64,000 bases of DNA from Brevibacillus fluminis (GTDB taxonomy: Bacteria > Bacillota > Bacilli > Brevibacillales > Brevibacillaceae). Position numbers and translations under genes: made by a program. Location: positions 44,766 through 108,765 of the forward strand of contig NZ_RHHQ01000002.1 in the NCBI RefSeq assembly GCF_003710825.1, given 5' to 3'. The notes under the pieces are model-generated. The model searched no databases. It was not told the DNA's origin and worked only from the letters and a program-made list of their open reading frames with translations. Below, piece after piece: positions 26,895-37,160 of the stretch. The stretch's first letter is position 1; every line of letters begins with the position of its first letter.

Positions 26895-27254
26895 ACTTGT
26901 TGAAGGGTTGCGCAGATCCAAAACGTAAGCAGGCGCTGACGCGCTCTCCTCCGTAGTGAACAGCAGTTTATTGCGTTCCAATATCTTGATGATCGCTAGC
27001 GTATCATCGGTTGAGCCATGATCGGCAAGCAAAATCCGAACCGGCGTACCGTTTTTGCGCGATGCGAAATGCAACCGGCGAACCACTGCTTCCAGCTGCT
27101 CGGCAGATTGATACAGATGAAGTTTCACCAAAATTGGCGTTTTTCCTGAAACAGTCGGGATTCGGCCAACAATGGGAGTGGCAATCAACGCAATCAAACC
27201 CGCGCAGCTATACGATACCAAAAGCCACGTAAACAATTCGTACAGCATGAGCAT
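26886..27254 (-). CDS. Membrane-anchored protein with glycosyltransferase-like motif, unknown
   Basis: 122 aa. One N-terminal membrane helix (LLVSYSCAGLIALIATPIVG), then a small soluble part containing LLADHGSTDDTLAIIKILER, which resembles the DDGSTDDT motif of family-2 glycosyltransferases but lacks the rest of that fold. Located between degU and comFA. Probably a shortened, non-catalytic relative. Function unknown. Its stop codon is inside the terminator stem. Confidence 0.8.
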   Translation of the reverse strand: MLMLYELFTWLLVSYSCAGLIALIATPIVGRIPTVSGKTPILVKLHLYQSAEQLEAVVRRLHFASRKNGTPVRILLADHGSTDDTLAIIKILERNKLLFTTEESASAPAYVLDLRNPSTSES

Positions 27255-27309
27255 CCCTCCCTACTGACAGGGTATGCTCAGCTTGCACTCCGTGCTATCG
27301 CAACTTTAC

Positions 27310-28017
27310 CTACAGGCGCACCCAGCCATTTTTGATCGAGATGACAACTGCCTGCGTGCGATCTTGTACGTTGAGCTTTTGCAAAATGCTGCTGACATGA
27401 TTTTTTACCGTTTTTTCGCTGATAAACAAATACTCACCAATCGCACGGTTACTTTTCCCCTCAGCCATCAACTGCAATACTTCCAGCTCACGGCGAGTCA
27501 AAGATTCGATGATGTGCGGGTCGACCGTTACAGCCGTCTCGTAAGCCGCGGTTTGTTCCATCGACTCTTCCTGTTCGCTCAGTCGACGGAATTCGTCAAT
27601 CAGCTTGCCAGTCACTTTCGGGTGAATGTAGGCGCCTCCGCGCGCAACGACGCGTACTGCTTCAACCAGCTCGCTGGTGCCCATTTCCTTCAGTAAATAG
27701 CCGGAAGCACCGGAACGGAGTGTCCGGTACACATAGCCCTCGTCGTCATGAATCGACAGAATGATAACGCGAGTCTTCGGGCTGACGGTCACAACTTCTT
27801 CGGATGCGACTACACCGTTCACATTTGGCATATTAATGTCCATCAGGAGTACCTGCGGCGTGTGCTTTTCGACCAATTCTACCGCCTCGGAGCCGTCAGA
27901 GCCTTCCCCAACTACGCAGAAGTCCTCTTCCATCTCCAGAATTCGTTTTACTCCTTCACGGAATAACTGATGATCATCTACCAAGACGATACTGATTTTT
28001 TCCTTCTGTTTCTCCAT
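27310..28017 (-). CDS. degU: Response regulator DegU
   Basis: NarL/FixJ-type response regulator, 235 aa. Receiver domain with acidic pocket ([13 protein letters not shown]), phospho-acceptor Asp in [13 protein letters not shown] and Lys in GYLLKEMG. C-terminal LuxR-type helix-turn-helix [20 protein letters not shown] and [20 protein letters not shown]. Controls exoenzymes, motility and competence in Bacilli. Cotranscribed with degS 31 nt upstream. Confidence 0.97.
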   Translation of the reverse strand: MEKQKEKISIVLVDDHQLFREGVKRILEMEEDFCVVGEGSDGSEAVELVEKHTPQVLLMDINMPNVNGVVASEEVVTVSPKTRVIILSIHDDEGYVYRTLRSGASGYLLKEMGTSELVEAVRVVARGGAYIHPKVTGKLIDEFRRLSEQEESMEQTAAYETAVTVDPHIIESLTRRELEVLQLMAEGKSNRAIGEYLFISEKTVKNHVSSILQKLNVQDRTQAVVISIKNGWVRL

Positions 28018-28048
28018 TTTCTCACCTTCCGCGAATGCATCTTAGTCT

Positions 28049-29191
28049 CTATCTTTTTATCGGAATATGGAATTGTACTCTCGTCCCTTGGCCTGGTTGC
28101 GAATGAATCTCCATCGTGCCTTCTAGCAGCTGCGTCCGCTCTTTCATACCCAAAATTCCAAAGGACTCTCCATCCGAGCTTTTTTCCGATACGACGAACC
28201 CGACCCCATCGTCTTTTACGACGATGATCACCTGCTCGTATTGAAATTCTACCTTTACCTGCACTTTTATCGCGCGGGCATGCTTGAACGTATTGTTCAG
28301 GCATTCCTGTATCAGACGGAACAGCGCGGCTTTCACCGAGCTATCCAAATGCTGCTCTTTGCCGAAAACAGCTACATTGATATGCAAATTGGTGCGTTCT
28401 TCAAACGTTTGGCAATATTTCTGAATCGTGGGAATGAGCCCAAGATCATCCAACGCCATTGGGCGTAGATCGAAAATGATTCGCCGCACATCGGACAGGC
28501 TGAAACGCACCATATCCTTCAATTCGTGCAGCTCCATTTGGGCTTCCACCATTCGATCGTTCTTCAGCATTCTCTCGACGATCTCCGTGCGCAGGACGAC
28601 ATTGGCCATCGACTGTGCAGGACCGTCGTGAATTTCTCTGGAAACGCGTTTGCGCTCTTCTTCCTGCGCCTGGATGATCCGCAGGCCCAGCATCTGATGG
28701 TGCTTGGCCGTCTCCAGCGCTTCTCCCACCTTGCTCAGATCGCCTGTGAGATAATTCAGCACGACGCCAATGTGGGACATCAGGTTCTCCGCTTTGACGA
28801 TCGTTTCCTCTAGGCTACGCAGACGCCGCTCCAATTCATCCCTGCGGCGACGAAGGTTGGCCTCGCGCTCCCGGCTTACGGTCAGCTCAATCTGGATGTT
28901 GTGAGCCTCCTCATAGGCGACTCGTATGTCCTCTTCGGTATAGCTATGAAAATGTCTGCTTACCTGAGCCAAACGGGACTTTGCTTTTCGGTACGCCAAT
29001 TCCAGCTTGTCCACACGATCGATCACTTTGCCGATCTCATTGCGAATCTCCATGATATCCAGCTTCATCGTGCCACTTTCACGGCGGGCGTTCTCCGAAA
29101 TCTCAAAAATCTGTTTTCTGCTAGCCTCCACGGTCTTCACTGTTTTTTTGAAGACGCCGTCCAGCAGATTGACATCAACCTTTTGGCTCAT
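28049..29191 (-). CDS. degS: Sensor histidine kinase DegS
   Basis: Cytoplasmic HisKA_3-type kinase of about 380 aa. N-terminal coiled-coil sensor region (residues ~1-170), phospho-acceptor His in VSREIHDGPAQSMANVVLRT, ATPase N box ECLNNTFKHARA and G boxes VKDDGVGF and FGILGMKER. ATG at 29191 follows GAGGAG. Partner of DegU. Confidence 0.97.
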   Translation of the reverse strand: MSQKVDVNLLDGVFKKTVKTVEASRKQIFEISENARRESGTMKLDIMEIRNEIGKVIDRVDKLELAYRKAKSRLAQVSRHFHSYTEEDIRVAYEEAHNIQIELTVSREREANLRRRRDELERRLRSLEETIVKAENLMSHIGVVLNYLTGDLSKVGEALETAKHHQMLGLRIIQAQEEERKRVSREIHDGPAQSMANVVLRTEIVERMLKNDRMVEAQMELHELKDMVRFSLSDVRRIIFDLRPMALDDLGLIPTIQKYCQTFEERTNLHINVAVFGKEQHLDSSVKAALFRLIQECLNNTFKHARAIKVQVKVEFQYEQVIIVVKDDGVGFVVSEKSSDGESFGILGMKERTQLLEGTMEIHSQPGQGTRVQFHIPIKR

Positions 29192-29202
29192 GACTGCTCC
29201 TC

Positions 29203-30216
29203 TCAAAAACCCGTCTTCACCTTAGTAAATAGCTCCAACAGCTTCTGTGTATCAAATGTATGCATACCGACATCATAGCGAGGCAGCTCGAAACGGTTCG
29301 TTCCGGCCTTGACGACATCGGGACGCGAGTTAAACGCATATTGATAACCGGCTTGCTTGGCGGTTTCCGTCACAGTCTCATTGCTGAAACCGAACGGGTA
29401 GGAAATCACCCGGATCTCCTTTTTCGCGATTTGGGAAAGCGCGACTCGCGACATCATGAAATCAACATACAGCCGATCTCTGTACTCCTGCTCGTTTTCC
29501 AGACGGGACAAATCCTCCAGATAAACAGGGGCCGTCTGCGGTGTCAAATCTCCCCATTCGTTTTTTTCCGCTTGTTCATGCAGGCTGTAGGTATGGGAGC
29601 CGATATCGGATAACCCTGATGCCAACAGCTCATTCACCTCTTGCTCCGATAGCGGGGTCGTCATGTTCGGTCGCTTGCGGTCTACCGAATCACGCAGCCG
29701 CCCTGCAATCAAAAAGTTGACGGAAGGGTACCCGTATTGCTGTAACAACGGGAATGCTTCGGAATAGTAGCTTTCATACCCATCATCAAACGTGAGCAGC
29801 ACGGCGTTCTCCGTCGCCAATACGCCCGTATCCACAAAACGGAGGAACTCCGTCAATGAAATCGGATGGAAGTCATATTCGCGCAGGAAATCCAGATGCG
29901 CCTTCAATTCAGATGGGCTAATCTCATATTGTCGATCTGTCTTATTGGACACATGGTGGTATGTCAGCACGACCACTTGATTATCGTACCACTTCTGTTT
30001 TTTTACCGGCTGTGATTGTTGCTCGGGCTGTTTTTGCCAATCCGCCTCTTTCGAAACAGCTGCCTCAGCGGGTTGATTGGCAGTCTGCGCCTCCACGGCC
30101 CCCGGTGCAACGGCAGGCTGTACAGAATCAGTTGCCCCGCCCGACCAAAAACCGCCCGCTACGACGAGCACCAGTACAATCAGGAACGTAATCAAGAAGG
30201 ATATCCTTTTAAACAC
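29203..30216 (-). CDS. Secreted polysaccharide deacetylase (NodB domain)
   Basis: 337 aa with an N-terminal membrane/signal segment (ISFLITFLIVLVLVVAGGF), an Ala/Gln/Pro linker of about 45 residues, then a NodB homology domain. Motif 1 TFDDGYESYYSEAF, motif 2 SHTYSLHEQ and motif 3 SYPFGFSNET supply the expected Asp and His metal ligands. Closest in style to IcaB/PgaB de-N-acetylases of extracellular polysaccharide. The ORF ends 11 nt before the degS start, in place of the DegV gene seen in B. subtilis. Confidence 0.9.
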   Translation of the reverse strand: MFKRISFLITFLIVLVLVVAGGFWSGGATDSVQPAVAPGAVEAQTANQPAEAAVSKEADWQKQPEQQSQPVKKQKWYDNQVVVLTYHHVSNKTDRQYEISPSELKAHLDFLREYDFHPISLTEFLRFVDTGVLATENAVLLTFDDGYESYYSEAFPLLQQYGYPSVNFLIAGRLRDSVDRKRPNMTTPLSEQEVNELLASGLSDIGSHTYSLHEQAEKNEWGDLTPQTAPVYLEDLSRLENEQEYRDRLYVDFMMSRVALSQIAKKEIRVISYPFGFSNETVTETAKQAGYQYAFNSRPDVVKAGTNRFELPRYDVGMHTFDTQKLLELFTKVKTGF

Positions 30217-30326
30217 GCAGACTCCTCCTTTTTCATTTTATCATGTTCGACAAAAAAGCAGGAATTCCTTTATGTATGTCCTGCCAATGATGTAGAGTTT
30301 TGGCGAATTCGAAAACTTTATGGAAT

Positions 30327-30358
30327 GAAAAATGCCTAGCGCGATGGCTAGGCATTTT
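30327..30358 (-). terminator. Terminator of metK
   Basis: Perfect stem AAAATGCCTAGC / GCTAGGCATTTT with a 6-nt loop, usable in both directions. Confidence 0.9.
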
Positions 30359-30380
30359 CCTTGTTTTATCGATAGCGAGC

Positions 30381-31592
30381 TTACTTTACCAGTTCAGCTG
30401 CATCTTTTTTCAGATCTTCCGCTTTGTCTGTTTGCTCCCAAGGAACATTCAGGTCGTTGCGGCCAAAGTGACCGTAAGCAGCGGTTTGTTTGAAGATTGG
30501 GCGACGCAGGTCCAGTTGCTTGATGATGCCAGCAGGACGCAGGTCGAAATGTTTGCGAGTCAATTGCACCAATGCTTCTTCACTGATTTTGCCTGTGCCG
30601 AACGTATCTACGCTGATGGATACAGGTTGTGCTACACCGATTGCATAAGCAACTTGCACTTCGCATTTTTCAGCGAGACCAGCAGCAACGATGTTTTTCG
30701 CAACATAGCGAGCAGCATATGCGCCGGAACGGTCAACTTTTGTTGGATCCTTACCGGAGAACGCACCGCCGCCGTGGCGAGCATAGCCACCGTACGTATC
30801 AACGATGATTTTACGACCAGTCAAGCCAGCATCCCCTTGAGGTCCGCCGATAACGAAACGGCCTGTTGGGTTGATGAAGTATTTGGTTTGGTCATCCAGC
30901 AGGTTTGCTGGAACCACTTTTTTGATCACATGCTCAGTCAGATCCGCTTTGATTTGCTCCAAAGTGGTCTCAGGCGCATGTTGGGTGGAAATTACGATTG
31001 TGTCGATGCGAACTGGCTTGTCCCCATCATACTCAACCGTTACTTGCGTTTTACCGTCTGGGCGCAGGTAGGACAGTGTGCCGTCTTTGCGCACTTCAGT
31101 CAAACGGCGTGCCAGTTGGTGAGCCATGCTGATTGGCAATGGCATCAGTTCAGGTGTTTCGTTGCAAGCAAAACCAAACATCAAACCTTGGTCGCCCGCA
31201 CCGATTGCTTCGATTTCAGCATCGGTCATTTTGCCTTCTCTTGCTTCCAGCGCTTGGTCTACACCGAGCGCGATGTCAGCGGATTGCTCGCCGATTGCCA
31301 GGATGACGCCGCAAGTGTCGGCATCGAAGCCGTATTTTGCGCGGTCATAGCCGATGCCGCGAATGGTATCGCGAACCAGCTTTTGAATATCTACATATGT
31401 GCTCGTTGTAATTTCACCTGCTACCAACACCAAACCAGTGGTGACGGATGTTTCGCAAGCTACGCGAGCATTCGGATCTTTTGCCAGAATAGCGTCCAAT
31501 ACTGCATCGGAAATTTGGTCGCAAATCTTATCAGGATGACCTTCCGTAACGGACTCTGAAGTAAACAAGCGACGACCTTTTTGTAAAGACAT
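30381..31592 (-). CDS. metK: S-adenosylmethionine synthetase
   Basis: Makes SAM from methionine and ATP. 403 aa with [19 protein letters not shown] at the start, [12 protein letters not shown] and [19 protein letters not shown], the family signatures. Preceded by a SAM-I riboswitch with its terminator, so expression falls when SAM is plentiful. Confidence 0.99.
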   Translation of the reverse strand: MSLQKGRRLFTSESVTEGHPDKICDQISDAVLDAILAKDPNARVACETSVTTGLVLVAGEITTSTYVDIQKLVRDTIRGIGYDRAKYGFDADTCGVILAIGEQSADIALGVDQALEAREGKMTDAEIEAIGAGDQGLMFGFACNETPELMPLPISMAHQLARRLTEVRKDGTLSYLRPDGKTQVTVEYDGDKPVRIDTIVISTQHAPETTLEQIKADLTEHVIKKVVPANLLDDQTKYFINPTGRFVIGGPQGDAGLTGRKIIVDTYGGYARHGGGAFSGKDPTKVDRSGAYAARYVAKNIVAAGLAEKCEVQVAYAIGVAQPVSISVDTFGTGKISEEALVQLTRKHFDLRPAGIIKQLDLRRPIFKQTAAYGHFGRNDLNVPWEQTDKAEDLKKDAAELVK

Positions 31593-31663
31593 GATTCTTC
31601 CTCCTTTATTCTTTAAAGCTGGGGGATAAGCCGAATCAGCGAATCAGGTTCGTTGTACTCCAC

Positions 31664-31701
31664 AAAAATAAAACCTTTTCCCTAATTGTGAGGAAAAGGT
31701 G
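31664..31701 (-). terminator. Riboswitch-controlled terminator of metK
   Basis: Minus strand ACCTTTTCC / GGAAAAGGT stem followed by TTTTATTTTT, between the SAM-I aptamer and metK. Confidence 0.88.
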
Positions 31702-31722
31702 CTTTTTGTATGCGTTCCCTAA

Positions 31723-31827
31723 CCTCTTATCGGCCAGAATGGTCATCCATCCTGCTGGTTAGCACCGTCGCTATCGGTTGCCGGGCTTCATTGGGCCAGT
31801 CCCTCCGCCTGCTCTGGATAAGAGTAT
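31723..31827 (-). promoter_or_regulatory. SAM-I (S-box) riboswitch
   Basis: Minus strand begins CTTATCCAGAG with GGCGGAGGGACTGGCCC, then GATGAAGCCCGGCAACC-type core (AATGAAGCCCGGCAACC), GGTGCTAA with CC, and ends GATAAGAG, which pairs with the 5' CTCTTATC as P1. All S-box hallmarks are present in order, upstream of metK. Confidence 0.95.
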
Positions 31828-31874
31828 CCATTACGCATTTGATAATAATCATTTTTTATCGGGGTGTCAACCAC

Positions 31875-32333
31875 TTATTTTATTTCGTAGTTGCCGCGAA
31901 TCATTACATAGGCTACCCCATTATTCCCCGGCGCTAAACGCAGTCCGCGCGAGTCCGAACGGGCGATTAGCAATAAGTGGTTTGACTGCACCGTAGCGCC
32001 GCCTCGCAAGTCCGCACCCGAGGTAATATCCGTCAATCCATCGCCATTCATTCCCGCCACCGCAACGACTTTTCCAGTGCGCACGATGAATTCGGTTCCC
32101 TCGTAGCCATACAAGGTTTGTCCAGCACGCAGCTCCTCGACCACCAACCGGTTGCCGCCGCCTGCAATTTGCTGGATTTGCTGATCCACGTAGCTTTTGG
32201 TCACGACAGGATCATCTGCAGAACCAGGCATGCCGCTCGACCCCGCTCCGTCTGCCCACGCTTGGGTGGCGAAGATGGTGAGCCCAACGAACCCCAGTCC
32301 AATGAGCCATTTGTTTCTTGTGCGTTTGTTCAT
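31875..32333 (-). CDS. Exported protein of unknown function
   Basis: 152 aa. Signal peptide MNKRTRNKWLIGLGFVG... ending AWA, then GSADDPVVTKSYVDQQIQQI, a helix followed by a small beta-rich domain (LRAGQTLYGYEGTEFIVRTG, GVAYVMIRGNYEIK). I do not recognise a named family. It follows the SLH protease gene by 27 nt and may be cotranscribed with it, suggesting a cell-surface role. Confidence 0.85.
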   Translation of the reverse strand: MNKRTRNKWLIGLGFVGLTIFATQAWADGAGSSGMPGSADDPVVTKSYVDQQIQQIAGGGNRLVVEELRAGQTLYGYEGTEFIVRTGKVVAVAGMNGDGLTDITSGADLRGGATVQSNHLLLIARSDSRGLRLAPGNNGVAYVMIRGNYEIK

Positions 32334-32360
32334 CTCTCTAGCTGCCTCCTTTTTACCTGC

Positions 32361-34925
32361 TTACAGATCGTATGCTTTTCCCAACAGCACTACCATTTCG
32401 GCACGGCTTGCATAAGCTCCTGGTTTAAAAAAGTTACCGCTGTATCCGTTGATCACCCCGCGCAATGACAATGCCTCGATAGCGGGAGAAGCCCAGTTAC
32501 TGCTCGAAACGTCCCGATAGCTGGAATAGCTGTGCTGGTACAAATAATAGCCTTTGGCGCGCGCTACCATCTGGGCCATCTCTGCCCGGGTCAGCGATTT
32601 ATTCGGCTGAATGGTGCCGTTGGCGTACCCTTGCATAATCCCCAGCTGGTATGCCTGCATGAGCGACTGATACGCCCAATGGCTATGTGTCAAATCGGAG
32701 TACGGATTGCTACGGTACACAGTCGGAACGGTAAGACCGCTTTTTTTCATCGCTTGAATCAGCATGGTCGCGAATTGTGCCCGCGTCACAGCCGCGTTTG
32801 GCCGGAAGGTGTAGTCCGGAAAACCATTCACCACTTGCTTTAGGCTCAAACGGGCAATATCTGCCCGCGCCCAATGCGTGGTGATGTCGCGGTATCCGGC
32901 AACCATCCGCTCTTTCGTTACAGTCAGCCGATAAGCATCGTACTGGAACGGCACGTAGCTGTGCAGGCGAATGTAATACGTTCCCGGGTTCAACTTCAAG
33001 CTCATGATGCTTTTCCCTTGATCCGCCAGCTGGGCGACATCCGTCTCCGAAAACTGGGCGAAGTTCATGTTATTGGCATTGTACAGATCGAGACTGACGC
33101 CGGATTGAACCGGAATGTTTGGCGCTTTTATCGTAACATACGATTCATAATCGACTGTAAATTGGAACCAGTCGTAATCGTTCTTGGTTGCAAGCGTGCC
33201 TGTCATTAGGCTACCGCTGCCAAGCTTTGTCGCCTGTCGATATGTATCATTCGGCTCATTGGTGTCTTTGCGCACCGGGGTATAGTCGAGCGTGAGGCTA
33301 TATTCGCCGTTAACCGGACTGCCCGAATAATCATAGGTACGGATAAAGTATTTGCCTGGTGAAACGTCAAGCGTGGCTTTCACCCCCGGATTGTCGCGGT
33401 CGCCCCCGATGTACTCATACATTTGGCTGCCTTCCTTGCCGATGTTTAGAGCAGGGTCCATCCGTTCGTTGTCAGGCGTGAGCTCGACCTCAAGCCGGCC
33501 GTAATCGCGGGCATAGAACGAAAACCAGTCGCGGTCGCTCGGCTTGTCGTAATTCCCGATGATTGAGACGTGATTGCCCGGCGGAAGCGGCCTCGCTTGC
33601 GTCTGGTTTTCGTTCGGCTCATAGCGGTCCGGTCCGATGGCAAACGAGCTGGTCAGCGTATAGGTAAACGATTCGACCCCGCCGCTTCGTTCCAGTTTGA
33701 TATAAACCCGCCCAGCCTTTGACGGTATCGATAGCGTATCGCCATTTCCGAGGTAGTACGTCACCGGCTGACGGTCTTCCACATAAAAAGTGGCTGCCAT
33801 CGGGGTTGAGATGCGCGATGTAATCAGGGACGTAAATGTTACTTTGCCCGCGTACGGAACATCGACATAATACCAGTCCACCGTGTCGTTGTTGCCTAGC
33901 TGGGCACGTATCTGCGACTCGATCGGAAATGGCTTTGCCGTAGCCATCGTGTTATTTGGCTCCAAGAAGTCTAATGAAGGCTTCGATTTCATGGCGGTCG
34001 ACAAGTTCAACAATCCATAGCCGGTTTTCCGGTCCCAGCCTTCTGTATCCAGATCGGTTGCTGTTTGATAGAGCAATTGGCGGACATCCAACGGTGTCAT
34101 CGCAGGGTATTTGGCCAAAATGAGCGCGGCTGCGCCAGCTACCTGTGGTGCGGCAGCTGAGGTCCCCGACATGGAGCTATACCCGCCGCCTTTGGCCGTC
34201 GTATACACATTCCATCCCGGTGCCATAATATTCAGCTCCGGACCGATGTTGGATTGATAAAGCGGTTTGTTGTTGGCTTGGACCGCACCGACTGCAATAA
34301 CTGTCGGATATGCGGCGGGAAATGTAACGCGATTCGCTTCGTTTCCGGCAGCAGAGACGATAATGACGCCATTGGCCTCAGCTCGATCTACCGCGTTCTC
34401 CAAAGCACTTGAGGTGCTGATGCTGCTCAGAGACGTAACGATAATCTTAGCGCCATGATCAATTGCAGTATTAATCCCTTTTGCTAAAAGATCAACAGTT
34501 CCCCGGCCTTCTCGGTCCAAAATCTTGATCGGCATGATTTTGGCATTCCACAACACACCCGTTCCACCAATCGCGTTATTCCCTTTTGCTGCCAGAATGC
34601 CGGCGACCTGTGTACCATGCCCGTTCGTGCTGTCATCCTCCGGAGTCTTATTCGGATTCACCAGATTGTAGCCGGGCACCAGGTTTCCCTTAAGATCGGG
34701 ATGATCCGTATCAATGCCAGTATCGAGCACTGCGATTGTAATGGCAGTATTTCCTGTATATTTATCCCAAGCCATCTCCGCTTTAATTTGCTTCAAATGT
34801 TGTTGTTTCAAATAATACGGATCATTAAGATAGTTGGCGGCTTGTACAACATTTTGATAATCAAAGGTAGAGAAGAACATGCCGAAAATGGTTATGATAC
34901 ATACTGATTTCATGTGCTTCCTCAT
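32361..34925 (-). CDS. S-layer-anchored subtilisin-like serine protease
   Basis: About 854 aa. Signal-type N-terminus, then an S8 peptidase domain with catalytic Asp (AVLDTGIDTDHPD), His (NGHGTQVAGILAA) and Ser (SMSGTSAAAPQVAG), plus oxyanion Asn in VSAAGNE. Three PPC-type beta domains follow, each opening with EPN (DFLEPNN, DRYEPNE, DTNEPND). Three SLH repeats at the C-terminus (YRDITTHWA, YSDLTHSHWA, YRDVSSSNWA, each with TRAQ/TRAE/SRAE) bind cell-wall polysaccharide. No clear propeptide. ATG at 34925 is preferred; GGGAGG lies 12 nt upstream. Confidence 0.95.
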   Translation of the reverse strand: MRKHMKSVCIITIFGMFFSTFDYQNVVQAANYLNDPYYLKQQHLKQIKAEMAWDKYTGNTAITIAVLDTGIDTDHPDLKGNLVPGYNLVNPNKTPEDDSTNGHGTQVAGILAAKGNNAIGGTGVLWNAKIMPIKILDREGRGTVDLLAKGINTAIDHGAKIIVTSLSSISTSSALENAVDRAEANGVIIVSAAGNEANRVTFPAAYPTVIAVGAVQANNKPLYQSNIGPELNIMAPGWNVYTTAKGGGYSSMSGTSAAAPQVAGAAALILAKYPAMTPLDVRQLLYQTATDLDTEGWDRKTGYGLLNLSTAMKSKPSLDFLEPNNTMATAKPFPIESQIRAQLGNNDTVDWYYVDVPYAGKVTFTSLITSRISTPMAATFYVEDRQPVTYYLGNGDTLSIPSKAGRVYIKLERSGGVESFTYTLTSSFAIGPDRYEPNENQTQARPLPPGNHVSIIGNYDKPSDRDWFSFYARDYGRLEVELTPDNERMDPALNIGKEGSQMYEYIGGDRDNPGVKATLDVSPGKYFIRTYDYSGSPVNGEYSLTLDYTPVRKDTNEPNDTYRQATKLGSGSLMTGTLATKNDYDWFQFTVDYESYVTIKAPNIPVQSGVSLDLYNANNMNFAQFSETDVAQLADQGKSIMSLKLNPGTYYIRLHSYVPFQYDAYRLTVTKERMVAGYRDITTHWARADIARLSLKQVVNGFPDYTFRPNAAVTRAQFATMLIQAMKKSGLTVPTVYRSNPYSDLTHSHWAYQSLMQAYQLGIMQGYANGTIQPNKSLTRAEMAQMVARAKGYYLYQHSYSSYRDVSSSNWASPAIEALSLRGVINGYSGNFFKPGAYASRAEMVVLLGKAYDL

Positions 34926-35106
34926 ATCGCAGTTCTTCCTCCCTTCAACAGCTGGCTTGCGATTCGATTCGAACATTTGGAAAAAATATGGCTACTTACT
35001 AGCATAGCCGATAGCTCCTAGTTGACACAATCATTCACTAGAGAAAAAATTTCCCTTTTCACCCAAAAACATCCAGACGTCAATATCACCTCGGGTTGCT
35101 CTCACA

Positions 35107-35150
35107 AAGAAACCTCCAATCGTCAGTCGCAACGTGATGGAGGTTTTTTT
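35107..35150 (-). terminator. Terminator of the SlaP-like operon
   Basis: AAACCTCCA / TGGAGGTTT stem with U-rich tail on both sides. Located after the third SlaP-like gene. Confidence 0.8.
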
Positions 35151-35154
35151 GCAA

Positions 35155-36138
35155 TTATTGAATCAAGCCCTTTGGCTCATCCTCACGCGAGTCGTTGTCC
35201 GGCTTTGCCTCAGGAATGAAAGCAGTCAGTTCTTCCGGTGCAACCTCCGTCGTCTTCAATGAATCCACCGGTACATAGAAGGCCCAAATCCGGGTGCTCC
35301 GTGCGTCCACGCGCAGATTCTTCATGCCATAATGCATGGAAGCTACCTCGTTACCCTGACGGTCACGAATCAAAATCGGCACCTCTGTAAATTCAAGACG
35401 CTTTTCCAGTCCATTGCTGAACAGGACGATTACTTTCAATCCGCCTTCCTCACCAGGCATGATTTCAAGCACGCGAAGATCAACTTTTCCGCTCGATACA
35501 GGATGCTCGGTCATCGCCAGCTTCTCGTATTTTTCCTGCTCTTCTGCTGTTAGGCTGCTTGCCTGCTGCAATTGTTCCGCACGGCTGGGATCTTTTTTCG
35601 ACTGCGCCAAGTAAACGAGAGAAAGAGGCACTTCCTCCTCCGGAATAAAGCTGAATTCGCTCCAGCGGAACATGAACTCGCACGGACGACTACTCAGGTC
35701 AGCTACCGGTCCAAACTGAAGCATATCAAAGGTTTTCCGCGCTACAACCGTACCGTCCATGGTTACCAAGGCGAGCGGCAGTTTGTTCAAAAGAACTTCA
35801 CGATTACTCGCGTTGCGGATAAAACTCAAGACCAAGTACCCTTCTTTGAGCACATTGGTGAAGAACGGCAAGATCCCGAATTCATCACGAACGACAGGAG
35901 GCATCTCGTCATGCACAAGCTGCATCAGTTCCGTTTCGGCATCATCCAGATTTTGCGCCCATGGGCCAACAAAAGCTAACTCCAGTTCCTTTGCCGGAAT
36001 ACGCGTTGACGATTGCTCAGGATTCTCGATGCCAGAGATCCCGATGTAGGTCTCCCGATGAAGATAATTTTGGATGTCTTCCTTCACATCCTCCAAGCTC
36101 TCTTTTGAACCAAACCAGTTTTCCAGTAACCAACTCAT
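35155..36138 (-). CDS. SlaP-like S-layer assembly protein, copy 3
   Basis: 327 aa, last gene of the triplet. Begins MSWLLENWFGSKE, short amphipathic N-terminus without signal peptide, then two tandem SLAP-type beta domains. The usual RPW motif has changed to RPCEFMFRWSEF in the first and TRIWAFYVPVDSL in the second, so it is the most divergent copy. A Ser/Asp/Glu-rich tail ends the protein. In Bacillus anthracis the related SlaP helps the accessory SecA2 route export S-layer proteins. Confidence 0.85.
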   Translation of the reverse strand: MSWLLENWFGSKESLEDVKEDIQNYLHRETYIGISGIENPEQSSTRIPAKELELAFVGPWAQNLDDAETELMQLVHDEMPPVVRDEFGILPFFTNVLKEGYLVLSFIRNASNREVLLNKLPLALVTMDGTVVARKTFDMLQFGPVADLSSRPCEFMFRWSEFSFIPEEEVPLSLVYLAQSKKDPSRAEQLQQASSLTAEEQEKYEKLAMTEHPVSSGKVDLRVLEIMPGEEGGLKVIVLFSNGLEKRLEFTEVPILIRDRQGNEVASMHYGMKNLRVDARSTRIWAFYVPVDSLKTTEVAPEELTAFIPEAKPDNDSREDEPKGLIQ

Positions 36139-36211
36139 ATTGTAGCCCCCTCATTCCAAAAGCGGTCCAACTCAAAGAAGAGACCGCTGCAGTACTCAGT
36201 TTATGCTTTCA

Positions 36212-37144
36212 TTAATCAATCAAGTTAAGATTCCATTCGCGCAGATCCGCATTTTTCTTCCGAATGATGCTTTCAGGGAAAACGAGAATCCACGGGCGGC
36301 TCGTGCGAGGTTGCACGCGCAGCTTGCTTGTATCCATTGTCCCTTTCACTACCAGATCGCCTGCAGCATCGGTGATGCTCACTTTCAAGGCTGGCGGCGC
36401 ATACTCATGCTCTGTGGCGTTACGGAACAACGCACAAATGACGATGGAGCCATCCTTTTTCTTGCCCAAATCAAAGCCAACCATTTCAACCTGGTCAGGG
36501 GCAAGTGAAGGAAGCGTGTTTACCAATTTCATCAGCTTGTCCTTCATCGTCTCCGTCATGCGCTTTTCCATTTCCGGGTCAAGATCAAGCTCCGTCGGCC
36601 AAACGTGGGTCCGATTGCCCAAATCCATTTTGACTTTCCAACGTGAGAAGGAGAAATTGTCGTCTACGAAGCTTTCTGTCGGGAAGAAGACTTCCCATGG
36701 GCGGCTGGTTCCCGGCGGAACTGCCCCCATATTGGTCAAATCGCATTGATGATTCGCAAAAAGGCGGTCATCGAGGTATACCGAAAGCGTCAGCTTTTCA
36801 AAACGTGCCGTGCGCTCTGTCGCATTGCGGAAAAACAGGGCGACTGTAATCCCCTCTTCTTCCGGAATCAAGCTAAAACCCGTCACCCCGACAGTGCCCA
36901 CAGGCATTTTCGGTAACTCCGCCTGCAAAAAGCGCAGTGTATACTTCTTTTCGCCGTCAAGACGCTCTTCCCATCCCGGGTGGAGAGACAGCTCAGTATC
37001 GATTAACTGCATTTCGGTATTTCTAATCAACTCGGACGATTGCTGTCTTGGCTTCGCATCCTCTGCCAAATCGTTTTTGATTTCATCGAGCGAACGCAAG
37101 CTTGTTTCATCTTTTTTCAACCAATTCTTAAAGAATGAAAACAC
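36212..37144 (-). CDS. SlaP-like S-layer assembly protein, copy 2
   Basis: 310 aa from a GTG start after GGGGAGG. N-terminus VFSFFKNWLKKDE, then LSLHPGWEERLDGEKKYTLR and two SLAP repeats with motifs TSRPWEVFFPTESF and TSRPWILVFPESII. Cytoplasmic, no signal peptide. Tandem with copies 1 and 3, and in the same genomic region as the S-layer operon. Confidence 0.87.
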   Translation of the reverse strand: MFSFFKNWLKKDETSLRSLDEIKNDLAEDAKPRQQSSELIRNTEMQLIDTELSLHPGWEERLDGEKKYTLRFLQAELPKMPVGTVGVTGFSLIPEEEGITVALFFRNATERTARFEKLTLSVYLDDRLFANHQCDLTNMGAVPPGTSRPWEVFFPTESFVDDNFSFSRWKVKMDLGNRTHVWPTELDLDPEMEKRMTETMKDKLMKLVNTLPSLAPDQVEMVGFDLGKKKDGSIVICALFRNATEHEYAPPALKVSITDAAGDLVVKGTMDTSKLRVQPRTSRPWILVFPESIIRKKNADLREWNLNLID

Positions 37145-37160
37145 GGGTACCTCCCCTTTC

